Notes under the pieces: generated by a model
What the model was told of the DNA's origin: nothing
The model's input: the letters and a program-made list of their open reading frames with translations, nothing else
Database searches by the model: none
Part shown: in pieces, positions 8,394-18,174 of the stretch
Numbering within the stretch: position 1 is the first letter of the stretch
Layout: each line of letters begins with the position of its first letter
From: Fodinibius salicampi
Lineage (GTDB): Bacteria; Bacteroidota; Rhodothermia; Balneolales; Balneolaceae
NCBI RefSeq assembly: GCF_039545095.1
Contig: NZ_BAABRS010000006.1
Span: 1-64,000 of the forward strand
Reading direction: 5' to 3'
DNA length: 64,000 nucleotides
Made by a program: the position numbers and the translations under genes

Positions 8394-9290
8394 ATGAATA
8401 TTTTTATATCTGGTGGAACAGGATTTATAGGGGACTATTTGCGTATGATGTTGCTTAGAGAGGGGCATCTGTTGACAGTTCTTACACGTCATCCTGATGA
8501 ATATGAAGATGAATCAGCTGAGAATCAGCGATTTGTATCCTGGGATGATGACTTGGTATCCCGGATGGAGGAGTCGGATGTGGTTATTAACATGGCTGGA
8601 GCTTCTATTTTTGGACGACGATGGACCGAAGAAGTCAAGGAAAAAATTTATTCCAGCCGAATAGAAAGTACCCGCACCTTGGTAAAAGCTGTAAAAGGAG
8701 CTGATAATCCTCCCGATACTTTTATTTCAACCTCAGCAGCTAATTATTATAAGGGCAAGGAAGATCAAGTGCTGGACGAGTCGGCCGAACGAGCAGATAA
8801 CTTTCTTGCTAATGTATGTATTGACTGGGAGAAAGAAGCCCGTCGTGCAGAGGAGGTAGGAGTGAGAGTTGCTATTCCACGGCTTGGGATTGTATTGGAA
8901 AAGGAAGGGGGGGCACTTAGCCAAATGTTAACGCCATTTAAGATGTTTGTGGGCGGACCTATTGGCAGTGGGGAACAGTATTTTCCTTGGATTCATATGC
9001 ATGATGTGTGCAGGGGATTACTCTTTGCGATCCAACAAGAAGACTTTAGTGGTCCTTTTAATTTGAATGCCCCGAATCCCGTTACGATGAGAGAATTTGC
9101 CGATGAGCTGGGATCGCAGCTTAATCGTCCGTCCCTTTTCAGAGTTCCCACCTCTGTCCTACAATTGGCTTTGGGAGAAGCGGCTTTGCCACTAACCGAA
9201 AGCCTGCGCATGCAGCCTAAAAAATTACAGCAACACGGCTTTGAATTTCAATATGAATATCTGACTAACGCCCTGGGAGATATTTTATGA
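8394..9290 (+). CDS. TIGR01777-family NAD(P)-binding epimerase-like protein (YfcH/SULA type)
   Basis: A 298-residue extended short-chain dehydrogenase. The N-terminal Rossmann motif GGTGFIGDYL, the NMAGASIFGRRW block, STSAANYYKG in the active-site region and GIVLEKEGGAL ... PWIHMHDVC match the TIGR01777 (YfcH, cell-division-inhibitor SulA-like) family. The tail has the usual DUF1731-like segment (REFADELG ... PALGEAAL-type, here LALGEAALPLTESLRMQPKKL). Members occur in most bacteria but their substrate is unknown. ATG 8394; monocistronic, its stop lies 9 bases from the end of the convergent lipoprotein gene. Confidence 0.9.
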   Translation: MNIFISGGTGFIGDYLRMMLLREGHLLTVLTRHPDEYEDESAENQRFVSWDDDLVSRMEESDVVINMAGASIFGRRWTEEVKEKIYSSRIESTRTLVKAVKGADNPPDTFISTSAANYYKGKEDQVLDESAERADNFLANVCIDWEKEARRAEEVGVRVAIPRLGIVLEKEGGALSQMLTPFKMFVGGPIGSGEQYFPWIHMHDVCRGLLFAIQQEDFSGPFNLNAPNPVTMREFADELGSQLNRPSLFRVPTSVLQLALGEAALPLTESLRMQPKKLQQHGFEFQYEYLTNALGDIL

Positions 9291-9299
9291 CTGGATTTT

Positions 9300-11915
9300 T
9301 TATTCGAAAAGCGTCCAGGAAATGACCCCCTCATTAGTAAAAGCGATCAACTCTTGATAACCATCTCCATTCACATCATTAATTATCGGGTATCGCATGC
9401 TGTTAGAGGGCAGTGTATTAAGTGATGTTCCATCCGTTACTTGCCATCCCAAAAGTCTTCCGGCATTTGTCAGCATGAGAATATCTTTTCGACTATCTTC
9501 ATTAATATCAGTTATAAGAGGAGAGAAGTTTTGTTGAACAGGCTGGCCAATATTTTGAGTAAATAGGAGTTGTCCAGTGCTGTCTAAGATGTAAAAAGAA
9601 CCATTAGCATCTGCGGTAATAATCATTGTTCCCTCTGCTAATTGTCCATCACTTCGAACACGCATATCGCTGAGGGAAGGAGTTCCGGTTAAGGCACTAC
9701 TTGAAATATTAATAAAACTTGATCCGGAGGAATTTGAGTCCTGTTGTGTATTCGGGAAAAGCTGGCCAGCTCCCATAGCATATAGATTACCATCCTCAGC
9801 GTTGGCCAAAATATAGTCCTCAAATATTTGAGGCGAACCATTGATGGGAGCATTGGCAAAGCGTGGGAAACCCTCTTTTGAGCTCCCGTTAATCTCCCAA
9901 GCATGCACACCATTGCCGGAAAAGGCAATAACTGATTTACTATTCATGTATTCTTCGACTATGGGTCGAGCAGTAATTTGAGTATTGGTCGTTACCGGCC
10001 ATCCGCTTATATTATTTCCACGCCCGTTCAGGATGTGAAGCTTTCGATCGGCTGTGGCGACCAAGGCATTTGGCAGTCCATTTCCATCTACATCTGAGAC
10101 AACCAGTGGGGAAGTAATGGTTTCATCAAGCGTAAATGGAAACCTTGGCAGTAAGTCGCCATTTTCATCCCAACCGTAAACTTTATTACCGGCAGCTAAA
10201 AGAATCACATTTTTATCGGTTCCATACCAGTCATAGACTACTGGAGATCCAACCGGCGTGTCATTTCCGGTATTAGCTTCCAGAATACGGTTCCCATCAG
10301 CAGAAAGTGCAAAGACACTACCCGATGGAGATGCAAATACAATTTCATCGCGACTACTGCCGCTGATATCGGCAACGACCACTTCACCAGAAAGGTCTGA
10401 CTGCAAGGGAAACACCCAATTTTCTTCATAGGGATCGCTTTCCTCATCTCCCTTATAAGAAGTAGCATAAAATTGAAGACTGTCCCCCTCTTCTGTAAGA
10501 GAAGTTGATAGTGTTAGAAAGCTGGATCTATTCAATATCGTGTTGAGATAACTATCCGGATAGGTAAAAGGGTTTATTAAAGAACCGAAGTTTTCATTTG
10601 TAATAAATAGTCCACTTATTTCTTCAGGCAGGTCTTCTTTTATATCTCGAAAAGTTCGTTCATAGTAGACTGTCCTTCTGCGTTCCTTGTCATCTGAAAT
10701 AATTTCTGTGAGCTCTCTGCGTTTGGATATGGCTACCACATCATCAATAACTGAAAGGTAAAAACTGGGAGAGGAGTTAAGAGAGCTCCCGATAAGTTGA
10801 GCAAGTATTCTGCTTTGAATAAAGTAGATGCCATTCTGGACTTCAGCGTGGTCATCATCAACTAAATTATTAAGTATTTCTCTAAATCCGGCAGGGTCAT
10901 CGAGTTTACGAACAAAAATATGTTCGCCATTTGTTAGAAATCCCGATTCGGCATAGATCGAAACGGCAAATTCAGATTCAAGAGACTCCGATATCGTAGC
11001 ATAACGATCCGGTTGACTAATAAGCATCGAATCGGTGTGGGAGGTATCGGGTAAAGAGTCGGGCAAATCTTTAGCTGGATTTTGACGAAAAATTCCAAAA
11101 GCAGCAGCACTGGATGAAATATATTGATCCAGGCTAATAGGAGCATTGGCATCAGAAATAGTTTCAATAAAGGCACTTTTTTCTTCCTGTGCGAGTGGTA
11201 TTGTTCCGGAAAGTTGGAAATCATATTTTTCGTTTGGATCAGATATTGAAAGCAAAGCCGGTTTTGTACCCTGAAACGCTTGGTTAAGAGCAGGATGATA
11301 GGTCACTTTTGCAATTTGTCGCGAAATCTCGCGCAAAGAAGGGGTATTCATAACAACATGGCCCGGCTGCAATTCGATATGGGTTAAATCAGCTCTTCTG
11401 TCATTATTGGAGTAGGCCCGAATTGCATCTTCAAGTCCCAAACTTGATTCGGAAAGCAGAAGCAGGTCATTGAGTGTAGCAGTGAATAAAATCTGATCCT
11501 TAATTTGGAGTTTATGAATGGTGGTTTCCTGGAAGTGGTATTTATTTTGGGCAAAGTCCCGATAGTAGTTTTTGAATAATTTTTCGCTGAAGCCATCCGG
11601 GGCTTGACCAACCCAAATAGCTTCAAGCCTGTTTTCCGCACCGGGGTAGAGGATCAATCCATTTAGATCCAAGTTGGAGGTCGTGGTAGAGTCAATAGCT
11701 TTAAGCGGTGTAATTGCGGAGGCCGTAACACCATCCACCAGGGAAGAATAGGGAGCCTCCATAACAGATCGTAGCGTCGTATTTTCAGCTGGTACAATTA
11801 TAAAGGGGGCTTTCTCGGGTACGGCTCTCACCCACGGACGATCTTCAGAGGAGGAGCAGGATAATAGGATTATGGGAATCAGCAGTAGAAATGAAAAGTA
11901 CTTTAGCTTATTCAT
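9300..11915 (-). CDS. Large lipoprotein with C-terminal FG-GAP/PQQ-like beta-propeller
   Basis: An 871-residue lipoprotein starting at MNKLKYFSFLLL with lipobox LLSC at about residue 19, so it should be anchored in the outer membrane or periplasm. Residues ~20-490 form an alpha/beta region I cannot assign. From about residue 500 there are propeller-type blades of the form V-x-D-(I/V)-x-G-x-x-x-(D/N)-(E/A)-(I/L)-V: VVADISGSSRDEIVFA, VVSDVDGNGLPNALVA, LITDINEDSRKDILML and the terminal IINDVNGDGYQELIAF. The D-x-N-x-D-type loops may bind calcium. Upstream in-frame ATGs (to 11948) would bury the signal peptide. No close functional homologue comes to mind; a role in surface binding or folding is only a guess. 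Confidence 0.75.
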   Translation of the reverse strand: MNKLKYFSFLLLIPIILLSCSSSEDRPWVRAVPEKAPFIIVPAENTTLRSVMEAPYSSLVDGVTASAITPLKAIDSTTTSNLDLNGLILYPGAENRLEAIWVGQAPDGFSEKLFKNYYRDFAQNKYHFQETTIHKLQIKDQILFTATLNDLLLLSESSLGLEDAIRAYSNNDRRADLTHIELQPGHVVMNTPSLREISRQIAKVTYHPALNQAFQGTKPALLSISDPNEKYDFQLSGTIPLAQEEKSAFIETISDANAPISLDQYISSSAAAFGIFRQNPAKDLPDSLPDTSHTDSMLISQPDRYATISESLESEFAVSIYAESGFLTNGEHIFVRKLDDPAGFREILNNLVDDDHAEVQNGIYFIQSRILAQLIGSSLNSSPSFYLSVIDDVVAISKRRELTEIISDDKERRRTVYYERTFRDIKEDLPEEISGLFITNENFGSLINPFTYPDSYLNTILNRSSFLTLSTSLTEEGDSLQFYATSYKGDEESDPYEENWVFPLQSDLSGEVVVADISGSSRDEIVFASPSGSVFALSADGNRILEANTGNDTPVGSPVVYDWYGTDKNVILLAAGNKVYGWDENGDLLPRFPFTLDETITSPLVVSDVDGNGLPNALVATADRKLHILNGRGNNISGWPVTTNTQITARPIVEEYMNSKSVIAFSGNGVHAWEINGSSKEGFPRFANAPINGSPQIFEDYILANAEDGNLYAMGAGQLFPNTQQDSNSSGSSFINISSSALTGTPSLSDMRVRSDGQLAEGTMIITADANGSFYILDSTGQLLFTQNIGQPVQQNFSPLITDINEDSRKDILMLTNAGRLLGWQVTDGTSLNTLPSNSMRYPIINDVNGDGYQELIAFTNEGVISWTLFE

Positions 11916-12282
11916 AAATAAAAACTCAGTTCTCATAAATGGTATCAAAAATTCTGCAGCAAGCTAGTTCTAATTGTTGAATTATGCAGGTAGCCGTTAA
12001 AATATTTGTAACGAGCCAAAAGTAATAATTATTAGGATAAATGAATGCTTTTAATTTTCGAGGAGCATCAGTGCTTCCTTTTAACTGCTTGGAATTAGAG
12101 AAGTTCCCTCTACAGAAACGGGCATATAGAATAATATGCAATGGAATGGATGTGTATCCGTTAATAGATAAATGTTAAGAATTATAAGATGAATTGGTTT
12201 ATTTGTCCCGTATTGCTTTACTTACTTGTATACCGTTGGGAATTGAACTTGAGACTAAAGTTATAACCATATCCATTGAGGT
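11916..12282. other. 367-bp intergenic region between divergent genes
   Basis: No convincing gene. It must hold the promoters of the lipoprotein (-) and of the membrane protein (+). Two minor structures are visible: an imperfect hairpin with a short T-run at 12060-12081 (GAGGAGCA/TGCTTCC) and an inverted repeat GCATAT-N6-ATATGC at 12122-12139. A 71-codon minus-strand frame across it has no recognisable features. Confidence 0.6.
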
Positions 12283-12870
12283 ATGAGTGAGATCAATTTA
12301 CATATTTTATTTTGGCTTATCTTGGGATTATTTACCCTGGGATCAGTAGTTATGGCCACTGCGACATTATTTAATGTTGTACGGTTACGCAATGTACGGC
12401 TCAGTTGGAAAGCTGGTAAGGTGTGGGGATATCCGCTATTTTCAACTTTATTTGTCTGTTCTACCTTAATTGTCGCAGGGATAGCTCTTTATTATGGTTC
12501 AGTAGAAGAAATAATTGCTGCCGGCTTGTATGGTTGGATGGGCGGTTGCTGGTTTTTTACCAGTTTTGTTGCCACAAAGAGATATATAACGGATCATGGT
12601 ATTGTGAAAAATGTAAATGAGCCGATGCAGACCATAGCATGGCACCAGATACGTGATTTTGTAGAAAAAGAAAAAGAAAATCATATTCACTATATATTCA
12701 TTTATAGTGGTGATATTTATGACAGTACTTCCAAACTTATTCGTTTGGAGCTTCAGGTTCCGTTACGAAAGAAGGAAGCGTTCAGAAATTTGATTTCACA
12801 TAAACTTGGACGCCGTATTCGTTGTTATATAAAGGATGATGACGACATCAACGTCGAACAGTTTGAGTAA
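12283..12870 (+). CDS. Membrane protein with C-terminal PH-like cytosolic domain (unassigned)
   Basis: I do not recognise this 195-residue protein. It has three hydrophobic helices (about residues 6-28, 48-70 and 73-98) followed by a soluble alpha/beta region beginning KRYITDHGIVKNV and ending IRCYIKDDDDINVEQFE. Membrane helices followed by a domain opening with a Y-I-T-D-x-G-I strand resemble YcxB/bPH-type membrane proteins, but that is only a resemblance. GAGG just before ATG 12283 may serve as ribosome site. hflX begins 39 bases downstream and may be co-transcribed. Confidence 0.6.
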   Translation: MSEINLHILFWLILGLFTLGSVVMATATLFNVVRLRNVRLSWKAGKVWGYPLFSTLFVCSTLIVAGIALYYGSVEEIIAAGLYGWMGGCWFFTSFVATKRYITDHGIVKNVNEPMQTIAWHQIRDFVEKEKENHIHYIFIYSGDIYDSTSKLIRLELQVPLRKKEAFRNLISHKLGRRIRCYIKDDDDINVEQFE

Positions 12871-12909
12871 TTCTGCATCTGATTAATTTTAATTTAAAGT
12901 TCTAGGCAT

Positions 12910-14205
12910 TTGTTCGAAGAGATACAAAATTCAGATATAGTTCAAGAGCGGACTTTCTTGGTAGGAGTTTATGGTCCGCAAACTCCGCGTATTCAGGCCG
13001 AAGAATACTTGGATGAGCTGCAAATGCTCACTCATACAGCAGGAGGGATCACCATAGATAAGATTCTGCAAAATCGGACTCATCCGGATCCCTCTACCTA
13101 TGTTGGCTCGGGGAAGCTGAGAGAATTAAAGCGTATGGCATCTGATAAGAACGTCGAAACGCTTATTTTTGATGATGATTTGTCGCCTACCCAGATCCGG
13201 AATATTGAAGAGGAGACAAAAGCAAAGGTACTGGATCGCAGCGGGCTCATTCTAGATATTTTTGCCTCACGGGCCAAAACAGCCGCGGCTAAAACCCAGG
13301 TTGAACTTGCCCAGTTGCAATACTTGTTACCTCGCCTTACCCGTTTTTGGACTCACCTTTCCCGGCAGCAAGGTGGAATCGGGACCAGAGGGCCCGGTGA
13401 AACCCAAATTGAGACCGACCGCCGGCTGATTGACAAACGCATTGCCACACTAAAAGAGAAGTTGGAAAAGTTGGATCGTCAGCGACAGACTCAACGTAAA
13501 AGGCGATCAGATAATATCCGTATTTCCCTGGTGGGTTATACGAATGCGGGTAAGTCAACACTAATGAATACCATAACCAACACCGAGGTGTTGGCAGAAG
13601 ATAGGTTATTTGCGACGCTTGATTCGACGGTTCGACGGTGCGAAATATCAGAATATGAAGTATTACTTTCAGATACAGTCGGATTTATTCGCAAATTGCC
13701 GCACGACTTGATTGAAAGTTTTAAATCAACCTTAGACGAGGTGCGGGAAGCAGATATTTTACTTCATGTTGTTGATGCCTCCGCTCGAATGATTGATGAC
13801 TATATTGAAGTTGTTGATGATACCCTAAAAGATATGGAGGTAACGGACGATAAGAAGCTCTTGCTGGTATTTAATAAAATTGATGCAATTGATCCCCGGA
13901 AGATTACTGAACTGCGCCGTGTTTATCCGGATGCTGTATTTATTTCAGCAGAACGGGGGATCGGAATTGGAAAGCTCGAAGAGCAAATACAGAACCTCAT
14001 TGAAGAGGATTTTGTGACCGAAACAATGAGGATACCGGCCGCAAAGTACGAAGGAGTGGCATTTTTACATCGCGAGGCGAATATTTTGGAAAAGAAATAT
14101 GTAGGATCAGATATAGAACTCACATTTAGTATAGCAAAGCCCGATTTAAAGCGGTTAAAATCATTACTGGATAATATCGATACGGCTGAATCAGTTATAG
14201 AGTAA
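12910..14205 (+). CDS. hflX: GTPase HflX
   Basis: A ribosome-associated GTPase that splits stalled or heat-damaged 70S ribosomes. 431 residues: the HflX N-terminal domain with PSTYVGSGKLREL, a coiled-coil linker after the hallmark GGIGTRGPGETQIETDRR (about residues 155-173), and a G domain with G1 GYTNAGKST, G3 DTVGFI, G4 NKID and G5 SAERG. The start is TTG 12910, with no other good initiation codon nearby; the N-terminus resembles that of homologues. The CBS-domain gene follows 22 bases later. Confidence 0.96.
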   Translation: MFEEIQNSDIVQERTFLVGVYGPQTPRIQAEEYLDELQMLTHTAGGITIDKILQNRTHPDPSTYVGSGKLRELKRMASDKNVETLIFDDDLSPTQIRNIEEETKAKVLDRSGLILDIFASRAKTAAAKTQVELAQLQYLLPRLTRFWTHLSRQQGGIGTRGPGETQIETDRRLIDKRIATLKEKLEKLDRQRQTQRKRRSDNIRISLVGYTNAGKSTLMNTITNTEVLAEDRLFATLDSTVRRCEISEYEVLLSDTVGFIRKLPHDLIESFKSTLDEVREADILLHVVDASARMIDDYIEVVDDTLKDMEVTDDKKLLLVFNKIDAIDPRKITELRRVYPDAVFISAERGIGIGKLEEQIQNLIEEDFVTETMRIPAAKYEGVAFLHREANILEKKYVGSDIELTFSIAKPDLKRLKSLLDNIDTAESVIE

Positions 14206-14227
14206 ATATCCAAACAGGTCACTGCTT

Positions 14228-14896
14228 ATGCTGGTAACAAAAAAACTCATAACGTCTAAGTTCGAACCCTTAAAGGGAGATACGTCTCTCGAATCGGTTA
14301 AGAAGCGTATGGAAGAGTCTGGTATATATACTCTTCCAGTGGTAGATAGCACTACGCATGCCTTAATTGGCCAGGTTTCTTTACGTCAGTTGGATGGAGC
14401 AGAAGAAGGGCAGGTTGTTTCCGATCTTGAACTCGAAGAGCCGGTAAAAGTGTACAGAAGCCAGCATATCTTTGAAGCAGCACGGCTCTTCCTCCAGTAT
14501 GAGCGAGAAATTTTGCCGGTTATTGACGAGGAATGGACGCTGCTTGGAGTGATAACCAGAGATGTGATTTTAGAGCATTTGGCACAGTTGTTAAATGTAG
14601 CGGAAACAGGTTCTGCCATTACCGTAACACTTGATCGTATTGATTTTTCAATTTCAGAAATCGTTAATATAATTGAAACGGAAGGGGCCAAGATATTGGG
14701 TATGACGGTTGAAAAACCCAGTGAATCCCAGCAGACATTTACTATATCTTTTGTGCTTGATATACAGGACGTGAGTCGCGTTGCGGCAGCGCTTCGACGG
14801 TACGACTACATCGTTGCAACTGATTCTGAAAATGAGGTTTTACGGGATGATCTCGAAAACCGGGCAGATGAGTTAATTAAATATATTGATATGTAA
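14228..14896 (+). CDS. CBS-domain pair protein with C-terminal ACT-like domain
   Basis: A 222-residue soluble protein: two CBS motifs (residues ~5-65 with IYTLPVVD, and ~70-125 with ILPVIDEEWTLLGVITRDVIL) followed by an ACT-like beta-alpha-beta region (~135-205). Such proteins bind adenine nucleotides and act as energy sensors; in Bacteroidota close relatives are widespread and usually uncharacterised. ATG 14228 is 22 bases after hflX, so probably the same transcript. No catalytic domain is attached, so it presumably regulates another protein. Confidence 0.8.
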   Translation: MLVTKKLITSKFEPLKGDTSLESVKKRMEESGIYTLPVVDSTTHALIGQVSLRQLDGAEEGQVVSDLELEEPVKVYRSQHIFEAARLFLQYEREILPVIDEEWTLLGVITRDVILEHLAQLLNVAETGSAITVTLDRIDFSISEIVNIIETEGAKILGMTVEKPSESQQTFTISFVLDIQDVSRVAAALRRYDYIVATDSENEVLRDDLENRADELIKYIDM

Positions 14897-14970
14897 ATAA
14901 AATAAGCTATTAGTGCGTTTATAGACGGGTCTAACGAAAGCATTAATACTTGTTTATTTTCCCTCCTTAA

Positions 14971-15093
14971 ATGAAGCGTGCATCCAAGGGAACTTTTTTA
15001 AATTATTTGTATACCAAAACAAGGAGTATAACGGCTTTTAAGTATGCTGTAGGTCCGATGATAAAACGTGCAGAATCACTGCTAAATAAATAG
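14971..15093 (+). CDS. Possible 40-residue basic small protein
   Basis: ATG 14971 to TAG 15093 encodes 40 residues, MKRASKGTFLNYLYTKTRSI at the N-terminus and ending MIKRAESLLNK. It has about nine Lys/Arg against one acidic residue, hydrophobic and aromatic residues spread as in a folded or nucleic-acid-binding peptide, and ordinary codon use. There is no Shine-Dalgarno, which is normal for these bacteria. It lies in the 281-bp gap between the CBS and TPR genes. It may equally be a chance frame; conservation would decide. Confidence 0.35.
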   Translation: MKRASKGTFLNYLYTKTRSITAFKYAVGPMIKRAESLLNK

Positions 15094-15177
15094 GTCAACT
15101 CATACTTATTTTTTACATTTAGACCTGTTATACTACCTTTTATATATTTTTAAAAGAAATAATCGGTTGCTGTATCC

Positions 15178-18174
15178 ATGATGATAATGAAAAAACATTT
15201 CAGTCTAGTTTTCCTGTTGCTGATCGGCTTAACCAATGAATCTGTGGCGCAAAGCGTGCAGGAACCTGCTACAGAGACCTTCCAAAATGGTATTCAATTA
15301 TTTGAGGAAGGACTTTACGAAGAGGCCTCAGGAGAATTAGAGCAGTTTCTTGAACATCACGAAGATCATCAAATGGCTATTTCCGCCCGTTTTTATTTGT
15401 CTCGGGCCCGCGGTAAGACAGATTCTGTAAATCAAGAAGCCTATTATGAGCAGTTCATTTCGGAGCATCCCCACTCTGACTTTTCCTCGAAGTTGTTATT
15501 TGATCTTGCGGACCGGGCAAAAAGGAACGAGGCTTATGATGAAGCTTTGGCCTATTACCAGCGGGCGATCGATTTGGGATTACCCCAAAAAAAGGCAGCT
15601 CAAACATATTACTGGATGGCAAGAACAGCGAGCTCTAACAATGAGCCTGAACAGGCGAGAAATTATTTTTTAAAATTAGCAGATGATTATCCGGATACGG
15701 ACTGGGCCCCGAAGGCACTTTATGAAAGAGGACAGCTCTTTTTATCGGAGGAACGTTATGACGCTTCGACCGATGCTTTCGAATTATTAAAAGAACGATA
15801 TCCCAATGCGGATATAACCCGTCGCACAGCAATGGCCCTTGGCGAATCTTATTACCAGCAGGGGCGCTATGAGCAGGCTATAGAGGCATTTAAGAATGCC
15901 ATGCCATACTTGGATGAGGAGATGGAAACCAAAGCCGTATTGCTCATTGCCGAAAGTTATAACTATTTAGAAAACTTTGATGAAGCCTCTACTTATTATC
16001 GGCAATATATAAATCGTACGGAGGGAACAGAAGCAGAACGGGCAGCTCATTATGGATTAGGATGGCTATATCATAAACAAGAAATTTATCATTGGGCATC
16101 CGATGAGTTTGAAAAAGCTGCGAATGGATCCGACGAACTAGCACGGAAAGCGCTTTATTATAAAGCGGTAAATGAAAAGATGGGGTCTCGCTACCAAGAA
16201 GCAATGAACACATTCCGTCATTTCGGGGATCGATTTACTGAAGGAAGCTGGGTAGAGCAGGCTTATTACGAATGGGCAATAACGGCCTATGAAATGGGCA
16301 ATCATCCGGAAACTATTGAAGTTCTTTTGTCCCTCGTCCGTAATGAAGATGAGTTAGAGTGGAGCGGTAAGGTGTATACCCTGTTGGGTGAAGCCTATTT
16401 TGCGAATGAAGAGTATACCCGATCTATCCAGGCTTTTGAAGAAGCGGAAGGGATGGCAAATATCGATCCGGAAGTAAAGCGTGAAGCACGTTTCCAAAAA
16501 GCATGGGTACAATATAGCAACCAGGCCTATCAGGAGGCGCAGAAAAATTTTGAATCCCTGTATGAAGAGGTGCCTGAAGAAGAAGTTGGAATAGAAGCCT
16601 TGTTTTGGAGCGCTGATGCATATTATAATATGGAAGAATATGGTCCGGCCGCACAGCAGTTTAGACAATTTACACAGCAGTATGGCGATCATGAATTGGT
16701 AGGCCCTGCGAGTTATTCCCTTGGATGGAGTTATTTTAAAATGGGTGAATTTGAGCAGGCCATTGGTCCGTTGAATACCTTTCTACAGGAATACGACCCG
16801 CCTGAAACAGCTCTCTATCCCTATAATACTGATACGCGCCTTCGTATTGGAGATGCGTACTTTGCACTTGGGGACTATAGTAATGCTATGTCTACTTACA
16901 GGGAGGTATTAGGAGCAGAACCTGGTGGAGATTACGCTCTGTTTCAGATAGCAAACAGTTATTATAGAAGTGACCAAACATATGATGCCGTGACCACATT
17001 TCGTCGGTTTCTGGAAGAGTATCCGAATAGTCAGTTAAGCCAGCAGGCGCAGTATAATATTGCTTATATCTATTTAAATACCGGAAATTATTCTCAAGCT
17101 GTGGAAGAATTTCAAACGGTAATCAGTAAGTATCCCGGTACGAGTTGGGCGGCTCGCGCGCAATACAATATAGGAGATACCTATTATAACGCCGGCGATT
17201 ATGAGCAGGCTATTGCCGCCTATAAAAAAGTCATGGAAAAATATCCGGATAGCGAATATGTTATCGAGGCCGTCAATGGGATTCAATACTCCCAAATGTC
17301 AGTGGGAGGAGCCGATAACAGTTCAGATGCATTGGAGCAGTTTCTGGAAGAGAATCCACAGACTTCAATGGCAGATCGTCTTCGTTTCCGTCAGGCGGAT
17401 AACCTGATGCAATCCGGAGATTATAATAGTGCAATTGAGGAATTTCAGCAGTACATCCGAATTACTAATAATGAAGAGTTGTTACCGGATGCCCACTTCA
17501 ACTTGGCTAATGCATACGAAGAAACAGATCAGCTTGGAGAAGCTATCAGCGCATATCAGACCGTAGTCCAGGAATTTCCCGACTCGGATCGTTTTGGTCC
17601 CTCGCTTGCGGCATTGGGCCGAATTTACTATAACAGAGGTAATTTTGAGCAATCGCATGAATATTTTAGCCAGCTTTTGGAAGAAGGCAGGAATGATTAT
17701 CGTTTGGAGGCTCATATTGGCAGAGGTAACGCCCAGCTTCAAATGGGTAATATCGATGCAGCTGAAGAGGCCTATCGGTCCGCATTACAAATTAACAGCA
17801 GTTACGCCTCCGCGAATGTAGGATTAGGAAAAGTTGAGCTTGAAAATGGAGAATATCAGGACGCAAGAGATTTGCTTAGCTTGGTTGCCGAGGCAAATAC
17901 TTCGGAAGTTGGAGCAGAGGCACAGTACCTTTTGGGTGTTGTGAATCAAAGAAGTGGAAATTATGAAGAAGCACTTCAAAATTATTCGCGAGTAAGTGTT
18001 TTATATGGAGCATTTGATACATGGATTGCTCGGGCCCAGTTAGGAAGAGCCGAAAGCTTTATTCAATTAGGACAAACGGGTGAAGCGAAGTCAACCTTGG
18101 AAAACTTGATTCAGAACTATCCCAATAAGCCGGAAGCACAGGAAGCACAAGAACTCTTGGATTCTATCAATTAA
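15178..18174 (+). CDS. Secreted tetratricopeptide-repeat protein (YbgF/BamD-like TPR array)
   Basis: A 998-residue exported protein with an N-terminal signal peptide (KKHFSLVFLLLIGL ... ESVAQ, cleavage near residue 25). The rest is an almost unbroken array of some 20 or more TPR units, many of the outer-membrane lipoprotein/YbgF type with pattern A-x-Y-x-x-G-x-x-Y-x-x-A-(I/V)-x-x-(F/Y)-x-x-(V/F)-x-x-x-YP. Such proteins act as periplasmic scaffolds; the partner is unknown. ATG codons at 15178, 15181 and 15187 are all possible; MKKHF at 15187 gives the most usual signal peptide. Its TAA overlaps the aroA ATG (TAATG), so the two are coupled. Confidence 0.85.
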   Translation: MMIMKKHFSLVFLLLIGLTNESVAQSVQEPATETFQNGIQLFEEGLYEEASGELEQFLEHHEDHQMAISARFYLSRARGKTDSVNQEAYYEQFISEHPHSDFSSKLLFDLADRAKRNEAYDEALAYYQRAIDLGLPQKKAAQTYYWMARTASSNNEPEQARNYFLKLADDYPDTDWAPKALYERGQLFLSEERYDASTDAFELLKERYPNADITRRTAMALGESYYQQGRYEQAIEAFKNAMPYLDEEMETKAVLLIAESYNYLENFDEASTYYRQYINRTEGTEAERAAHYGLGWLYHKQEIYHWASDEFEKAANGSDELARKALYYKAVNEKMGSRYQEAMNTFRHFGDRFTEGSWVEQAYYEWAITAYEMGNHPETIEVLLSLVRNEDELEWSGKVYTLLGEAYFANEEYTRSIQAFEEAEGMANIDPEVKREARFQKAWVQYSNQAYQEAQKNFESLYEEVPEEEVGIEALFWSADAYYNMEEYGPAAQQFRQFTQQYGDHELVGPASYSLGWSYFKMGEFEQAIGPLNTFLQEYDPPETALYPYNTDTRLRIGDAYFALGDYSNAMSTYREVLGAEPGGDYALFQIANSYYRSDQTYDAVTTFRRFLEEYPNSQLSQQAQYNIAYIYLNTGNYSQAVEEFQTVISKYPGTSWAARAQYNIGDTYYNAGDYEQAIAAYKKVMEKYPDSEYVIEAVNGIQYSQMSVGGADNSSDALEQFLEENPQTSMADRLRFRQADNLMQSGDYNSAIEEFQQYIRITNNEELLPDAHFNLANAYEETDQLGEAISAYQTVVQEFPDSDRFGPSLAALGRIYYNRGNFEQSHEYFSQLLEEGRNDYRLEAHIGRGNAQLQMGNIDAAEEAYRSALQINSSYASANVGLGKVELENGEYQDARDLLSLVAEANTSEVGAEAQYLLGVVNQRSGNYEEALQNYSRVSVLYGAFDTWIARAQLGRAESFIQLGQTGEAKSTLENLIQNYPNKPEAQEAQELLDSIN

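Noticed and set aside
8316-8492. Extended MauE-type frame into the TIGR01777 gene
   Set aside because: It would overlap a confident coding sequence; MKPKYK at 8315 fits the family start.
11926-12141. 71-codon minus-strand frame in the 11.9-12.3 kb gap
   Set aside because: No domain, biased composition, and it overlaps the start region of the lipoprotein gene; probably chance.
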